Positions 17,107-26,865 are shown, numbered from the stretch's first letter. The stretch is 64,000 nucleotides of DNA from an uncultured Pelagibacteraceae bacterium (GCA_902623495.1 CACNTW010000001.1:207706-271705), one strand, 5' to 3'. Program-made: numbers and translations. The notes: a model not told the origin generated them from the letters alone.

Positions 17107-19206
17107 ATGTCTGTTGATACCATTTTATTATACACAATTTTTGCTGGAATATTATCCATTGTATATGGATTTGTAACAGGATCTTCAATTTTGAATGCAA
17201 GCGCTGGAAATGCAAAGATGCAAGAAATTGCCTCTGCTATTCAAATAGGTGCAAAAGCGTATTTAAACAGACAATACAAAACTATAGCTATAGTTGGCGT
17301 TGTAGTTTTAGTTATAATTAGTTTTGCATTTTCAATATTAGTTGGAATTGGATATTTAATTGGCGCAGCATTATCTGGTATAGCAGGATACGTTGGGATG
17401 TTAGTATCTGTTCAAGCAAATGTCCGTACAGCAGAAGCCTCAAGAAAAGGTTTATCTCAAGGTCTTTCAATAGCGTTTAAGTCAGGTGCAATTACAGGTA
17501 TGTTGGTTGCTGGTTTAGCTTTATTAGCTATAGCTGTTTATTATTATATCCTATTATCAGCCGGTGTTGATGAAAGAGAAATTGTAAATGCACTAGTAGC
17601 TTTAGGTTTTGGTGCTTCTTTAATATCTATTTTTGCAAGATTAGGCGGTGGAATTTTTACAAAAGGTGCTGATGTTGGTGCAGATTTAGTTGGAAAAGTA
17701 GAGGCAGGTATTCCAGAAGATGATCCAAGAAACCCAGCTGTTATTGCTGATAACGTTGGTGACAATGTTGGTGATTGTGCAGGTATGGCGGCAGATTTAT
17801 TTGAAACATATGCAGTAACTATTGTTGCAACTATGGTTCTTTCATCAATATTTTTTGTATCTGATCTAAATATGATGGTTTACCCATTAAGTATTGGTGC
17901 AGCTTGTATTTTAACGTCTATAGTAGGTACTTTTTTTGTAAAACTTGGAAAATCAAAAAACATAATGAATGCATTATATAAAGGTTTTGTTGCTACAGCT
18001 ATTTTATCTTTAATTGTTTTATATCCCATAACAGACTACGTAATTGGATTAGACACCAACTATTCTGTAAATGGAGTTTCTTTTAATGGTATGAGCTTAT
18101 ATTATTGTGGTGTTATAGGTTTAATTATAACCGGATTGTTGATTTGGATAACCGAATATTACACTGGAACAGATTATAGACCTGTTAAAAGTGTAGCAGA
18201 GTCATCAACTACAGGGCACGGTACTAATGTAATTCAAGGTTTAGCTATATCAATGGAAGCAACAGCAGTTCCAGCTATAATAATTGTAGCAGGAATTTTA
18301 TTAACTAATTCAATAGCTGGTCTATTTGGCATTGCCATTGCTGTAACTACTATGCTTGCACTTGCTGGTATGGTTGTAGCTTTAGACGCATATGGGCCTG
18401 TTACTGATAATGCAGGTGGAATTGCTGAGATGTCAAATTTACCAAAAAATGTAAGAAAAACCACTGATGCATTAGATGCAGTTGGAAATACAACTAAAGC
18501 TGTAACAAAAGGTTACGCAATAGGTTCCGCTGGATTAGGTGCTCTAGTTTTATTTGCAGCTTACACTGAGGATATTAAACATTTTTCTAAAGAAGCAGGA
18601 TCACAATTAGAAGGAATTGTTGTTACTTTTGATTTATCAAATCCATTTGTTGTAGTTGGTTTATTAATTGGCGGAATGCTTCCTTATTTATTTGGATCAA
18701 TGGGTATGCAAGCAGTTGGTAGAGCGGGTGGTGCTGTAGTAATAGAGGTAAGAAGACAATTTAGAAAAATACCTGGCATTATGAAGCGTAAAGCAAAACC
18801 AGATTATGGAAAGTTGGTTGATTTATTAACAAAAGCAGCAATAAAGGAAATGATAATTCCATCATTATTACCAGTGCTATCTCCAATAGTATTGTATATG
18901 ATTATATTACCTATTGGTGGTCAAGTTGCTGCTTTGTCGTCAGTTGGTGCAATGCTTTTGGGTGTTATAATTACAGGTTTGTTCGTAGCAGTATCTATGA
19001 CGGCAGGTGGTGGCGCTTGGGATAATGCTAAAAAATATATTGAAGATGGTAAATTTGGTGGAAAAGGATCAGAAGCTCATAAAGCTGCTGTGACTGGTGA
19101 TACTGTTGGTGATCCTTATAAAGATACAGCAGGACCAGCAGTTAACCCTATGATAAAAATTACAAATATTGTGGCCTTATTACTTTTGGCAGTAATAGCT
19201 GGATAA
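17107..19206 (+). CDS. hppA: membrane-bound proton-translocating pyrophosphatase (K+-independent type)
   Basis: Pumps protons across the inner membrane using pyrophosphate, saving ATP in a small cell. About 16 membrane helices over 699 residues. The substrate site is conserved: [37 protein letters not shown], and the C-terminal [14 protein letters not shown] and [15 protein letters not shown]. At about residue 460 the sequence reads GNTTKA; lysine there (rather than alanine, GNTTAA) marks the potassium-independent subfamily. It is monocistronic by layout, with a preceding gap and a convergent gene one base after the stop. Confidence 0.97.
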   Translation: MSVDTILLYTIFAGILSIVYGFVTGSSILNASAGNAKMQEIASAIQIGAKAYLNRQYKTIAIVGVVVLVIISFAFSILVGIGYLIGAALSGIAGYVGMLVSVQANVRTAEASRKGLSQGLSIAFKSGAITGMLVAGLALLAIAVYYYILLSAGVDEREIVNALVALGFGASLISIFARLGGGIFTKGADVGADLVGKVEAGIPEDDPRNPAVIADNVGDNVGDCAGMAADLFETYAVTIVATMVLSSIFFVSDLNMMVYPLSIGAACILTSIVGTFFVKLGKSKNIMNALYKGFVATAILSLIVLYPITDYVIGLDTNYSVNGVSFNGMSLYYCGVIGLIITGLLIWITEYYTGTDYRPVKSVAESSTTGHGTNVIQGLAISMEATAVPAIIIVAGILLTNSIAGLFGIAIAVTTMLALAGMVVALDAYGPVTDNAGGIAEMSNLPKNVRKTTDALDAVGNTTKAVTKGYAIGSAGLGALVLFAAYTEDIKHFSKEAGSQLEGIVVTFDLSNPFVVVGLLIGGMLPYLFGSMGMQAVGRAGGAVVIEVRRQFRKIPGIMKRKAKPDYGKLVDLLTKAAIKEMIIPSLLPVLSPIVLYMIILPIGGQVAALSSVGAMLLGVIITGLFVAVSMTAGGGAWDNAKKYIEDGKFGGKGSEAHKAAVTGDTVGDPYKDTAGPAVNPMIKITNIVALLLLAVIAG

Positions 19207-19207
19207 C

Positions 19208-19663
19208 TTATTTTTGTTGTTTTCTAATAGGCGAATTAATTTTTTCTCTTAAAGAAGAAAATACGTTGTACATCATTCCATCTTTTTTGAATTCCTTTTG
19301 GGTTGTGGTTTTTAAATATTTTAAATCATTCATATCATCCAGATTAAGAAGTTTCTTATCTTTTAATATTCCGTCTTTATTTAATTCTACAATCAAAATA
19401 TTATTCTTTTTTATTTTTTGTTTGCCTAATTTTAATAATGATTGATTAGATTTTAATCTTTCAAAATAGAACCATTTATTTTTATTAAAATCACTGATAG
19501 ATGATGGTGGACCAATTAATAGTAATAAATCATTTTTGTTTGTTTTATTTATAAAAATTTTGTTATACTTCTCATCAAGAAATTTAGAACCGTGGTAATT
19601 AGACACTTTATTTCCAGCACAGTTAACTATTAAAATAAAAAAAATTATATATATATATTTCAT
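19208..19663 (-). CDS. bamE: outer membrane protein assembly lipoprotein BamE/SmpA
   Basis: Small lipoprotein of the BAM complex. The first 15 residues are a lipoprotein signal peptide with lipobox IVNCAG, and the following domain has the BamE pattern: LDEKYNKIFINKTNKNDLLLLIGPPS (N-terminal helices), then NKWFYFERLKSNQ. 151 residues, with a lysine-rich C-terminal extension. Its start codon overlaps that of the divergent + strand gene at the sequence CATG (19661-19664), a gene pair order common in alphaproteobacteria. Confidence 0.88.
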   Translation of the reverse strand: MKYIYIIFFILIVNCAGNKVSNYHGSKFLDEKYNKIFINKTNKNDLLLLIGPPSSISDFNKNKWFYFERLKSNQSLLKLGKQKIKKNNILIVELNKDGILKDKKLLNLDDMNDLKYLKTTTQKEFKKDGMMYNVFSSLREKINSPIRKQQK

Positions 19664-20132
19664 GAATAATACCTACTTCAATATTTACAATAATTTAGTA
19701 AAACTAACCAGAAATAAAAATTTATATAATGTTAAAAAACAAGATACTTTCTATGATAGAATCATTATTATCTTTTTTCACTTAAGTTTTCTTCTTAAAA
19801 ATTACAAAAATAAAGAAACAAAAAAAAATATGCAAATGTTCTTTGATTATTGTGTTAGACAAATTGAATTATCAATAAGAGAAATTGGTTATGGCGACGC
19901 TTCAATAAATAAAAAAATGAAAGATTATATAAACTTACTTTTTTCTATAATAGACAAAATAAATGATTGGGAAAATATTACTAAATCTCAAAAAATCAAA
20001 ATATTAAAATTATATATAGATGAGTCGGATAATTATGAAATTTATATAGATTACTTTGAAAAATATAGCGATTATTTATCAAAAAACTCTTTCAATAATC
20101 TATCAAAAGATATATTAACTTTTAAAAATTAA
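19662..20132 (+). CDS. ubiquinol-cytochrome c chaperone family protein
   Basis: The pattern YDRIIIIFFHLSFLL, MFFDYCVRQIELSIREIGYGDASINKKMKDYI matches the CBP3/ubiquinol-cytochrome c chaperone family, which assists assembly of the cytochrome bc1 complex. 156 residues, mostly helical, no signal peptide. In other alphaproteobacteria this gene sits between bamE and a DUF177 gene before rpmF; here rpmF follows after 3 bases and DUF177 is absent. The family is known from mitochondria and alphaproteobacteria. Confidence 0.85.
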   Translation: MNNTYFNIYNNLVKLTRNKNLYNVKKQDTFYDRIIIIFFHLSFLLKNYKNKETKKNMQMFFDYCVRQIELSIREIGYGDASINKKMKDYINLLFSIIDKINDWENITKSQKIKILKLYIDESDNYEIYIDYFEKYSDYLSKNSFNNLSKDILTFKN

Positions 20133-20135
20133 ATT

Positions 20136-20315
20136 ATGGCTGTACCAAAACGAAAAACGACAAGATCTAGAGCTGGTAAGAGAAGATCTCATATTAAAGC
20201 TAAAATTAATAATATTATAGAAGATAAAAAATCAGGTGAATATAGACTCTCTCACCATATGGATCTTAAAACTGGATTTTATAAAGGTAGACAAGTATTA
20301 GATCCTAAAGATTAA
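20136..20315 (+). CDS. rpmF: 50S ribosomal protein L32
   Basis: A 59-residue gene read directly from the DNA: it begins [19 protein letters not shown] and ends [11 protein letters not shown]. This is the cysteine-free form of L32, without a zinc-binding cluster, as usual in alphaproteobacteria. It lies 3 bases after the chaperone gene and 9 bases before plsX, the conserved rpmF-plsX order. Confidence 0.95.
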   Translation: MAVPKRKTTRSRAGKRRSHIKAKINNIIEDKKSGEYRLSHHMDLKTGFYKGRQVLDPKD

Positions 20316-20324
20316 AGATTTATT

Positions 20325-21332
20325 ATGGACAACCCAATTTACATTGCTGTAGATGCAATGGGTGGTGAAAATTCTCCTAATAAAGTTATTAAAGGAATAG
20401 AAATTCACAACTCAACTTCATATAATGTTTATTACAATATTTTCGGTAATAAAAATATTATTCAACCAATTATAAATAAGCATAAAATTTTAAGTAAGTA
20501 TTACAAAATTATACATACAGAAAACATAATCAAAGATTCAGATAGCCCCTTATCTGCTGCAAAAAAAGGGAAGGATACAAGTATGTGGCTGTCCATTGAA
20601 AGTCTTAAAAATAATGAGTCAGATGCAATTGTATCAGCTGGTAACACTGGAGCATTATTTGTTATTGCTAAGTTAAATTTAAAAATGATTGAAAAAATTG
20701 ATAAGCCTGCATTATCAGCTTTGTGGCCAAACAAAAATGGCATGAATATTGTATTAGACCTTGGTGCCAACATAGAATGTAATGAAAAGAATTTAATTGA
20801 TTTCAGCCTTATGGGATCAGCATTACATAAATCATTATTTGAAAAAGAAACTTCAAAAGTAGCATTATTGAATATTGGTTCTGAAGAGATGAAGGGAAGT
20901 AATGTTATCAAAAATACATATCAAATTCTTAATGAAAAAAAAAATGATTTATTTGAATTCAAAGGTTATATCGAGGGAAATAATATTATGGATGGAGACG
21001 TAAATGTAATTGTAACAGATGGTTTCACTGGCAACATTGCATTAAAAACTGCTGAAGGAACAGCTAATTTTATAACATCTGAATTAAAAAAAGCTTTGAA
21101 CTCTAATTTATTAGGAAAATTATCTGCATTATTAAATATAAAAAATTTAAAAAAATTTAAAAAAAAATTAGATCCAAGATTATATAATGGAGCAATATTA
21201 TTAGGTTTAGACAAACCTGTAATTAAAAGTCATGGATCAACTGATGAAATAGGTTTTGCTAATTCTTTAAAAGTATGTGAAAAAATTATAAAAGGTAACC
21301 TCATAGATAAAATTAAAAAAAATATAAATTAA
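20325..21332 (+). CDS. plsX: phosphate acyltransferase PlsX
   Basis: Makes acyl phosphate from acyl-ACP for phospholipid synthesis. Signature segments are IAVDAMGGENSP, DSPLSAAKKGKDTSM, ISAGNTGALFVIAK-type (SAGNTGALF), VLDLGANIEC, LLNIGSEEMKGS, FKGYIEGNNIMDG and VTDGFTGNIALKTAEG. 335 residues, normal. The following gene is ihfA, not the expected fabH. Confidence 0.97.
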   Translation: MDNPIYIAVDAMGGENSPNKVIKGIEIHNSTSYNVYYNIFGNKNIIQPIINKHKILSKYYKIIHTENIIKDSDSPLSAAKKGKDTSMWLSIESLKNNESDAIVSAGNTGALFVIAKLNLKMIEKIDKPALSALWPNKNGMNIVLDLGANIECNEKNLIDFSLMGSALHKSLFEKETSKVALLNIGSEEMKGSNVIKNTYQILNEKKNDLFEFKGYIEGNNIMDGDVNVIVTDGFTGNIALKTAEGTANFITSELKKALNSNLLGKLSALLNIKNLKKFKKKLDPRLYNGAILLGLDKPVIKSHGSTDEIGFANSLKVCEKIIKGNLIDKIKKNIN

Positions 21333-21626
21333 ATGAGAATTAATTTAACAAAAAAAGAAATTATTAATTCAATTTATATGCAATTAGGTTTTTCTAAAAA
21401 AATCTCTGAAAATTTGATCGAAGATTTTTTATCAATAATTTTAGATGAATTGATTGAAAAAAAGAAAGTTAAAATTGCTAATTTTGGTACATTTGTATTG
21501 AGATTTAAAAAAAGTAGAATAGGTAGAAATCCAAAAACATTAGAAAAAAAAATTATATCCGAGAGAAACGTTGTTCTATTTAAACCATCTAATGATATAA
21601 AAAAAATTATTAATTCCGATGAATGA
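21333..21626 (+). CDS. ihfA: integration host factor alpha / HU-family DNA-binding protein
   Basis: Histone-like DNA-bending protein of 97 residues. N-terminal helices NLTKKEIINSIYMQLGFSKK lead to the beta arm NFGTFVLRFKKSRIGRNPKT, where the G-R-N-P-K-T tip is the family signature (proline that intercalates into DNA). The conserved order plsX-(fabH)-ihfA-merR supports the alpha subunit assignment. It abuts plsX with no gap and overlaps merR by 8 bases. Confidence 0.9.
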   Translation: MRINLTKKEIINSIYMQLGFSKKISENLIEDFLSIILDELIEKKKVKIANFGTFVLRFKKSRIGRNPKTLEKKIISERNVVLFKPSNDIKKIINSDE

Positions 21627-21987
21627 AAGTAATAAAAGTTATAAAACAATTGGAGAAGTAGCAAAAATATTAAATTTAGTTGACAAAAAATCAGGTAAAT
21701 TATCTACACATACAATAAGATTTTGGGAAAAAGAATTTAAACAAATTAAACCTTATATTTTTGCAGGTAAAAGAAGATATTATGATAATGAGACAATTGA
21801 AAAATTAAAAAAAATTAAATTTCTTCTTAAAGACAAAGGATTGACTATAAAAGGGGCAAAAAAACATATTAATGATAATAATTCTCACCTTGACGTTAAT
21901 AATAATAAAACTATAAACGCTGAAAAATTAAAATTTAAATTAAATAAAATATCAAACATTGTAAAAAATATAAAAAAAAATGGCTAA
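21619..21987 (+). CDS. MerR-family transcriptional regulator
   Basis: Residues 8-90 form a MerR-type winged helix: YKTIGEVAKILNLV, THTIRFWEKEFKQIKP, GKRRYYDNETIEKLKKI, then LLKDKGLTIKGAKKHI. The C-terminal 35 residues are short and lysine/asparagine rich, with no effector domain, so it resembles the small MerR proteins that follow ihfA in alphaproteobacteria (function unknown). 122 residues. Its target is unknown. Confidence 0.85.
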   Translation: MNESNKSYKTIGEVAKILNLVDKKSGKLSTHTIRFWEKEFKQIKPYIFAGKRRYYDNETIEKLKKIKFLLKDKGLTIKGAKKHINDNNSHLDVNNNKTINAEKLKFKLNKISNIVKNIKKNG

Positions 21988-22171
21988 AAAAACACACGTA
22001 AAAGTAAGATTAGTTCCTGAAGCAAAACCAGATAGTCCTTTTTTTTATTATGTTAAAAAACCTGCTGGTGGCGAAAAGGCAAAAGTTAAACTTAAAGCAA
22101 AAAAATATAATCCTACAACTAGAAAACACGAAGTTTTTGTCGAAAAAAAACTTCCTCCACACAGCAAATAA
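21980..22171 (+). CDS. rpmG: 50S ribosomal protein L33
   Basis: 63 residues; the C-terminal part FFYYVKKPAGGEKAKVKL and KKYNPTTRKHEVFVEKKLP is the cysteine-free L33 pattern, while the N terminus MAKKTHVKVRLVPEAKPDSP carries a few extra residues. The start lies 8 bases inside merR. Its stop codon meets the end of the convergent chorismate mutase gene without any gap. Confidence 0.85.
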   Translation: MAKKTHVKVRLVPEAKPDSPFFYYVKKPAGGEKAKVKLKAKKYNPTTRKHEVFVEKKLPPHSK

Positions 22172-22462
22172 TTATTTTTTTTTGAAGTTTCTTCTCTCAA
22201 AATCAATATAAGACATAATCATATTTTTCCATATACGATTAGTTATCTTTGGATCAATTTTATTTTTAATTGATTTTTTTTTTATATTTTTAAGAATTAT
22301 AGAAATTCTTTTTTTATCAACAATTTCATGTTTGTAGGTTTTAAGTTTAAGAACTTCTTTAACTATATTGGTCCTAATTTTTATCAATTTTATAAGCTTA
22401 TTATCAAGTAGATCTAATTTCTTCCTTAGTATGTTTAATTTTTTTCTTTTATCAGGCGACAT
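22172..22462 (-). CDS. chorismate mutase, AroQ type
   Basis: Converts chorismate to prephenate for Phe/Tyr synthesis. The 96-residue helical protein shows the AroQ pattern: LRKKLDLLDNKLIKLIKIR (with Arg and Lys of the active site), the EIVDKKRISIILKNI segment and NRIWKNMIMSYIDFE. It stands alone as a monofunctional enzyme, convergent with rpmG and divergent from ctaA. Confidence 0.85.
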   Translation of the reverse strand: MSPDKRKKLNILRKKLDLLDNKLIKLIKIRTNIVKEVLKLKTYKHEIVDKKRISIILKNIKKKSIKNKIDPKITNRIWKNMIMSYIDFERRNFKKK

Positions 22463-22505
22463 TTGATCAATTGGATTTATAAATAAATATTATATTTAAA
22501 CAATT

Positions 22506-23522
22506 ATGTATACCGAAATAAATACAAAATACAGAATATACATATCTAATTGGTTGCTAATTATGTTTATTTTGATCTCAGCAATGATAGTCGTTGGAGG
22601 TTTAACAAGACTTACAGATTCTGGTCTATCTATTACTGAATGGGAATTTTTTAAAGGTTTTTTTCCACCAATCAGCAATGATGCATGGATATCTTATTTT
22701 GAGGCTTATAAGCAAATTCCTGAATTTAAACTTCAAAATTATTCAATGACATTAAGTGAATTCAAGGTAATATTTTGGTGGGAGTGGGCACACAGATTTT
22801 TTGGACGAGTTATTGGCTTGGCTTTTTTGTTACCTCTAATTTTCTTTTCTATCAAATTAGGTGTTAAAAGACTTTATAATTTTTATTTTATCTTTTTTTT
22901 GATTTGTTTTCAGGGTCTTTTAGGTTGGTATATGGTTCAGAGCGGTCTAGTTAATAATATAGATGTAAGTCATTTCAGGTTATCAGTTCACCTTTTATTT
23001 GCATTTATTATTTTATCGTTAATTTTTTGGAATTATTTAAGTTTAGTAAATTTAAATATAGAGGATATAAAAATTAATTATTATATACCTGAATTTTTTT
23101 TATTACTAATTTTTTTACAAATTATAATCGGTGCATTCGTTTCAGGTATGGATGCAGGAAAAATATATAACACTTGGCCACTAATGGGCAATTCCTATTT
23201 TCCAGATGACAATAAATTTATAAGTTTATTTAAATTATCTGCTTTTAGTGATCCATCACTTGTTCAATATTTACACCGAAATTTAGCATATTTAATATTC
23301 ATTATTTTTATATTGATTTTATATATAACTTATCGGAATAAATTTTTTTATTTATTTAAACCTGTAATTATTTTAGGTTTAATTATATTATTACAAATTG
23401 TATTGGGAATCCTTACTGTTTTGTCTGGTGCCAGTATTTTAACTGCTTCTTTGCATCAGTTTAGTTCAATATTACTAATAACATCATCATTGTATTTTTT
23501 ATACAAAAATAGGTTTAGTTGA
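22506..23522 (+). CDS. ctaA: heme A synthase (COX15/CtaA)
   Basis: Oxidises the methyl group of heme O to the formyl of heme A for cytochrome aa3 oxidase. Eight membrane helices in 338 residues. Conserved histidine-bearing segments are visible: WWEWAHRFFGRVIGLAF, DVSHFRLSVHLLFAF, VQYLHRNLAYLIF and SLHQFSSILL, plus GGLTRLTDSGLSITEW near the N terminus. It implies a terminal oxidase gene elsewhere. Starts 43 bases from the divergent chorismate mutase gene. Confidence 0.95.
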   Translation: MYTEINTKYRIYISNWLLIMFILISAMIVVGGLTRLTDSGLSITEWEFFKGFFPPISNDAWISYFEAYKQIPEFKLQNYSMTLSEFKVIFWWEWAHRFFGRVIGLAFLLPLIFFSIKLGVKRLYNFYFIFFLICFQGLLGWYMVQSGLVNNIDVSHFRLSVHLLFAFIILSLIFWNYLSLVNLNIEDIKINYYIPEFFLLLIFLQIIIGAFVSGMDAGKIYNTWPLMGNSYFPDDNKFISLFKLSAFSDPSLVQYLHRNLAYLIFIIFILILYITYRNKFFYLFKPVIILGLIILLQIVLGILTVLSGASILTASLHQFSSILLITSSLYFLYKNRFS

Positions 23523-24632
23523 TTATTTTTTTTCAATTACAAACAACTCATTGTTAAAATATAATCCTTTGTTTTTATTGACTATATCTTTTACAACTTT
23601 TTGGTAGTATTTTTTCCTTTCAGCATTCATTATTTGCTCATCTGATATCTGATTAACATATACCGCAGCATTCCATGCTGAAAATATTAATGATGTAGCA
23701 ATACCTCCACTAATTTCATTTGGTAATGCTCTCAAAACATATTTAATCGTTTGTTTTTTATTAAATTTTAATTTTTTTAGAATTTCTTTTTCAGTATTAT
23801 TTTTTATATATTTAATTATTGATCCGTATAGAGATGGAAATGGTTTTTCTTTAGGCCAGATTTTCTTAATAATTTTGCTTCCAGGATCATTTCCACTGGC
23901 ATGAACTACTACTAATTTACCTTTCTTATCCAATGATTTTATCATTGGATCAATTACATATTTAACTTTTTTCTCTGCAGATATTCTTGATCTATATGGT
24001 TGTGATGCAATGATTAAGTCGTAACTATTTTTCCCATTATTTTTTTTTGGAATAACGTTTTTTAAAGAAAATTCTTGATCTTTTCGGTAAATTACAATTA
24101 CAGATGGCTCTTTGTAGGTAGGGTTACCATTTCTAGGATTTCTTTCAATTTGCCATTTTTTATTTAAAAATTCTTGATTTAGTCTCCTTAATTGATTTGA
24201 AAAATCGAGTGAAGAGTTCCCTTTAAGTTTAACTATTTTCCAATTCAATTTTTTTTGTTTATTTTTATCATTCGATTTAAGTGATGTTGATTCTACGTAA
24301 TTCAGATTTGAAATAACAAATACTGTATTTTTATGTTCTACAAACCGATCTGGAAGTTTTTCAAGTCCTAATCTAACATCTTCCATACTTATCTCTTTTG
24401 TGCTTACCAATAGAGGAATATGGGGCATTTTCTGATGACATTGCCTCATTACACTCATCAATAATGAACCATCTCCCATACCTGCATCAAAAATTTTTAA
24501 TGCAGGAAATTTTGGTTTTAATTTTTGTACAATAGGTTTTAAAGCATCAGCAATTTTATTCTTTTCATTAGTTGTTGTAACAAAAAGTAAATATTTTTGT
24601 CTGTTATCAAAAAATCTAAAATTTTTTTTCAT
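23523..24632 (-). CDS. SAM-dependent methyltransferase-like protein, function unknown
   Basis: 369 residues. The segment LKIFDAGMGDGSLLMSVMRQ looks like the glycine-rich loop of a class I methyltransferase, and SYDLIIASQPYRSRISAEKK resembles its motif IV; KLVVVHASGNDPGSKII follows. No substrate-specific domain is recognised. It is the last gene of the metY-hydrolase operon, which suggests but does not prove a tie to sulfur amino acid or SAM metabolism. Not a MetW homologue by length or motif. Confidence 0.55.
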   Translation of the reverse strand: MKKNFRFFDNRQKYLLFVTTTNEKNKIADALKPIVQKLKPKFPALKIFDAGMGDGSLLMSVMRQCHQKMPHIPLLVSTKEISMEDVRLGLEKLPDRFVEHKNTVFVISNLNYVESTSLKSNDKNKQKKLNWKIVKLKGNSSLDFSNQLRRLNQEFLNKKWQIERNPRNGNPTYKEPSVIVIYRKDQEFSLKNVIPKKNNGKNSYDLIIASQPYRSRISAEKKVKYVIDPMIKSLDKKGKLVVVHASGNDPGSKIIKKIWPKEKPFPSLYGSIIKYIKNNTEKEILKKLKFNKKQTIKYVLRALPNEISGGIATSLIFSAWNAAVYVNQISDEQIMNAERKKYYQKVVKDIVNKNKGLYFNNELFVIEKK

Positions 24633-24648
24633 AAACTCTGATATTTAA

Positions 24649-25464
24649 TTATTTATTTGCCGGATAATTTGTTGTTATGAATTTTTTTAAAACATTTAAT
24701 ACTCGATCTGCTTCCTCTAATAACATCATATGTCCACAATTATCGATTATATCTATTTGACTTCCTTCAATTAAATTAGCTAGTTTTTTTCCTTCTTTAA
24801 CTGGACACATCTTATCGTCAGTAGCTAGTATAGATAGGGTAGGTATCTTAATTTGTTTAGCTGCTTCAAAACCATTTTTATAATTATCGCATGCTCTAAA
24901 ATCTACACCGAGGGTATTTTTTATTGTTCTAGTTTTAGCTAACATTGAACCAGTATTAATATGATATAAACCTGGTACTGGATGGCCACCAAAATGACCT
25001 GCTGGTCCATGAGCCCAGTCCATCATTAATTCAACAGCTTTTGGATCGTTATTTTCTGCTAAAGATAATAATTCAGGGTTCATTGGAATTGCACCAGCAC
25101 CACCCATTAAACTTAAAGTTTTTATTTTGTCAGGATTTCTTGCCGTACACTCAACAGTAACCAAACATCCTTGTGAGTGACCAACTAACGAAGCTTCTTT
25201 ATATCCAACTGCATCAATTACATCGCTTACCCAATCTGCCATGTCTTCAATTGATTTTAAACTTTCACCACCTGATAATCCATGACCTGGCATATCTAAG
25301 GCTAAAACACTATATCCATGGAATGCAAAATATCTTGTTTGTAAAACCCATGTCATATGAGTTAGCCCACTACCATGCACAAATATTATTAATGGCTTGT
25401 TCTTATCGAATGGCCTGCCTCCAGTAGAAGCATAAACCTCGTTATTGTTTACCTGAAACTTCAT
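24649..25464 (-). CDS. alpha/beta hydrolase
   Basis: A 271-residue alpha/beta hydrolase with an oxyanion-hole segment FVHGSGLTHMTW, the nucleophile elbow LVGHSQGCLVT (Ser), a likely acid in LSILATDDKMCPV and the catalytic His in DNCGHMMLLEEADRV. No signal peptide. The start overlaps the metY stop (ATGA), so translation is coupled. It is too short and lacks the motifs of homoserine acetyltransferase MetX; the substrate is unknown. Confidence 0.85.
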   Translation of the reverse strand: MKFQVNNNEVYASTGGRPFDKNKPLIIFVHGSGLTHMTWVLQTRYFAFHGYSVLALDMPGHGLSGGESLKSIEDMADWVSDVIDAVGYKEASLVGHSQGCLVTVECTARNPDKIKTLSLMGGAGAIPMNPELLSLAENNDPKAVELMMDWAHGPAGHFGGHPVPGLYHINTGSMLAKTRTIKNTLGVDFRACDNYKNGFEAAKQIKIPTLSILATDDKMCPVKEGKKLANLIEGSQIDIIDNCGHMMLLEEADRVLNVLKKFITTNYPANK

Positions 25465-26789
25465 TGATTGGATACGAGCCTAGGTTTCCTAGCAGCTCTA
25501 AATCCATTTTCAAAGTCGTTTTTAATATCATCTATATCTTCTATACCAACTGATAATCTGATCATATCATGGGATAAACCCGCAAATTTTAATGTAGCTT
25601 CGTCCATTTGAGAATGTGTAGCTGATGCTGGATGAATTACCAATGTACGTGTATCTCCAACATTTGCTAAATGAGATGCAAGTTTAACGTTATTAATAAA
25701 TGCTTCACCTGCAGCCTTTCCTCCTTTAATACCAAATGCTATCATTGATCCTTTGCCATTTGGTAATAATTTGCTTGCTAAATCATGATCTGGATGATCT
25801 GGTACACTAGGGTGAGAAACCCAAGCAACACTTTCGTGACCTAATAAATACTCGACCATTTTTTCAGCATTCTCACAATGCTTTTTCATTCTGACAGAAA
25901 GTGTCTCGATACCTTGTAATACATTCCATGCATTCTGAGGACTTAGACAAGGTCCAAAATCTCTCATGCCTTCTGCTCTTGCTTTCATTGTAAATGCTGT
26001 TGGTCCAAATTCTTCTGCAAAAGATAATCCATGATAACCTTCATATGGTTGTGTCATTGTTGGAAATTTATCATTTTGCATCCAGTCAAACTTACCGCCT
26101 TCAACGATTATACCAGCCATTGAAGATCCATGTCCTGCCATCCATTTAGTAAGTGAATGAACTACGATATCAGCGCCATGTTCTATAGGTTTGCACAAAT
26201 AAGGTGTTTGATAAGTTGCATCTACCATTAAAGGAATACCCGCGTCGTGAGCTATTTTAGCGATCTCAGGCATATTCATTATTTCGTTACCTGGATTACC
26301 AACAAGTTCTCCAAAAATACCTTTTGTGTTTTTTTGAATTGCTTTTTTAAATCCTTCTGTATCTCTTGGTTTTACAAAAGTTGTTTTAATACCAAATTTT
26401 GGAAGCGTTAGTCTAAATAGATTTACAGTTCCACCATAAAGCTGGGATGATACAACTAAATGATCTCCTGCTTCGCAAAGTGTCATTACTGCAAGAAATA
26501 TCGCACTCATGCCAGAAGAAGTAGCAAGTGCAGCTGTTCCTCCTTCTAATGAAGCAACTCTTTCTTCTAAAACTGCAACTGTTGGATTTGATATCCTACT
26601 ATAAATGTGTCCACCTCTTTCTAAATTAAATAATGCTGCCGCATGATCTACATCATCAAATAGATATGAGGTTGTTTGGTATATTGGTACTTGTCTTGAA
26701 CCAGCATTTTTATGAGGTTGATAACCTGCGTGTAAACTAAGGGTATCGAACTTATATGTTTTTGGATCCATTCCTTTTTTGTCTGACAT
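25461..26789 (-). CDS. metY: O-acetylhomoserine (thiol)-lyase / homocysteine synthase
   Basis: PLP enzyme that adds sulfide (or methanethiol) to O-acetylhomoserine. Signature segments are FDTLSLHAGYQPHKNAGSR, VPIYQTTSYLFDD, SGMSAIFLAVMTLCEAGDH, the PLP-lysine region IVVHSLTKWMAGHGSSMAG and LVIHPASATHSQ. 442 residues, normal. A good ribosome-binding site (AGGAG, 26797-26801) lies 7 bases before the ATG. In SAR11 this gene is known to be regulated by SAM-sensing RNA in some strains; I could not confirm such an element here. Confidence 0.96.
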   Translation of the reverse strand: MSDKKGMDPKTYKFDTLSLHAGYQPHKNAGSRQVPIYQTTSYLFDDVDHAAALFNLERGGHIYSRISNPTVAVLEERVASLEGGTAALATSSGMSAIFLAVMTLCEAGDHLVVSSQLYGGTVNLFRLTLPKFGIKTTFVKPRDTEGFKKAIQKNTKGIFGELVGNPGNEIMNMPEIAKIAHDAGIPLMVDATYQTPYLCKPIEHGADIVVHSLTKWMAGHGSSMAGIIVEGGKFDWMQNDKFPTMTQPYEGYHGLSFAEEFGPTAFTMKARAEGMRDFGPCLSPQNAWNVLQGIETLSVRMKKHCENAEKMVEYLLGHESVAWVSHPSVPDHPDHDLASKLLPNGKGSMIAFGIKGGKAAGEAFINNVKLASHLANVGDTRTLVIHPASATHSQMDEATLKFAGLSHDMIRLSVGIEDIDDIKNDFENGFRAARKPRLVSNQ

Positions 26790-26826
26790 TTAATTGCTCC
26801 TGTTTAAATTTTAAGAATTTATTATA

Positions 26827-26865
26827 AACTAATATTATTGCTTATTAATAGCTTATTTATTAGTT
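26827..26865 (-). promoter_or_regulatory. inverted repeat in the metY leader
   Basis: An 8-base perfect inverted repeat (AACTAATA and TATTAGTT, at 26858-26865 and 26827-26834) flanks a 23-base loop, about 40 bases upstream of the metY start. The loop contains a repeated AATAAGC. It could form a leader hairpin or pseudoknot. I could not match it to the SAM-II or SAM-V core, and in such AT-rich DNA an 8-base repeat may be chance. Confidence 0.25.
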
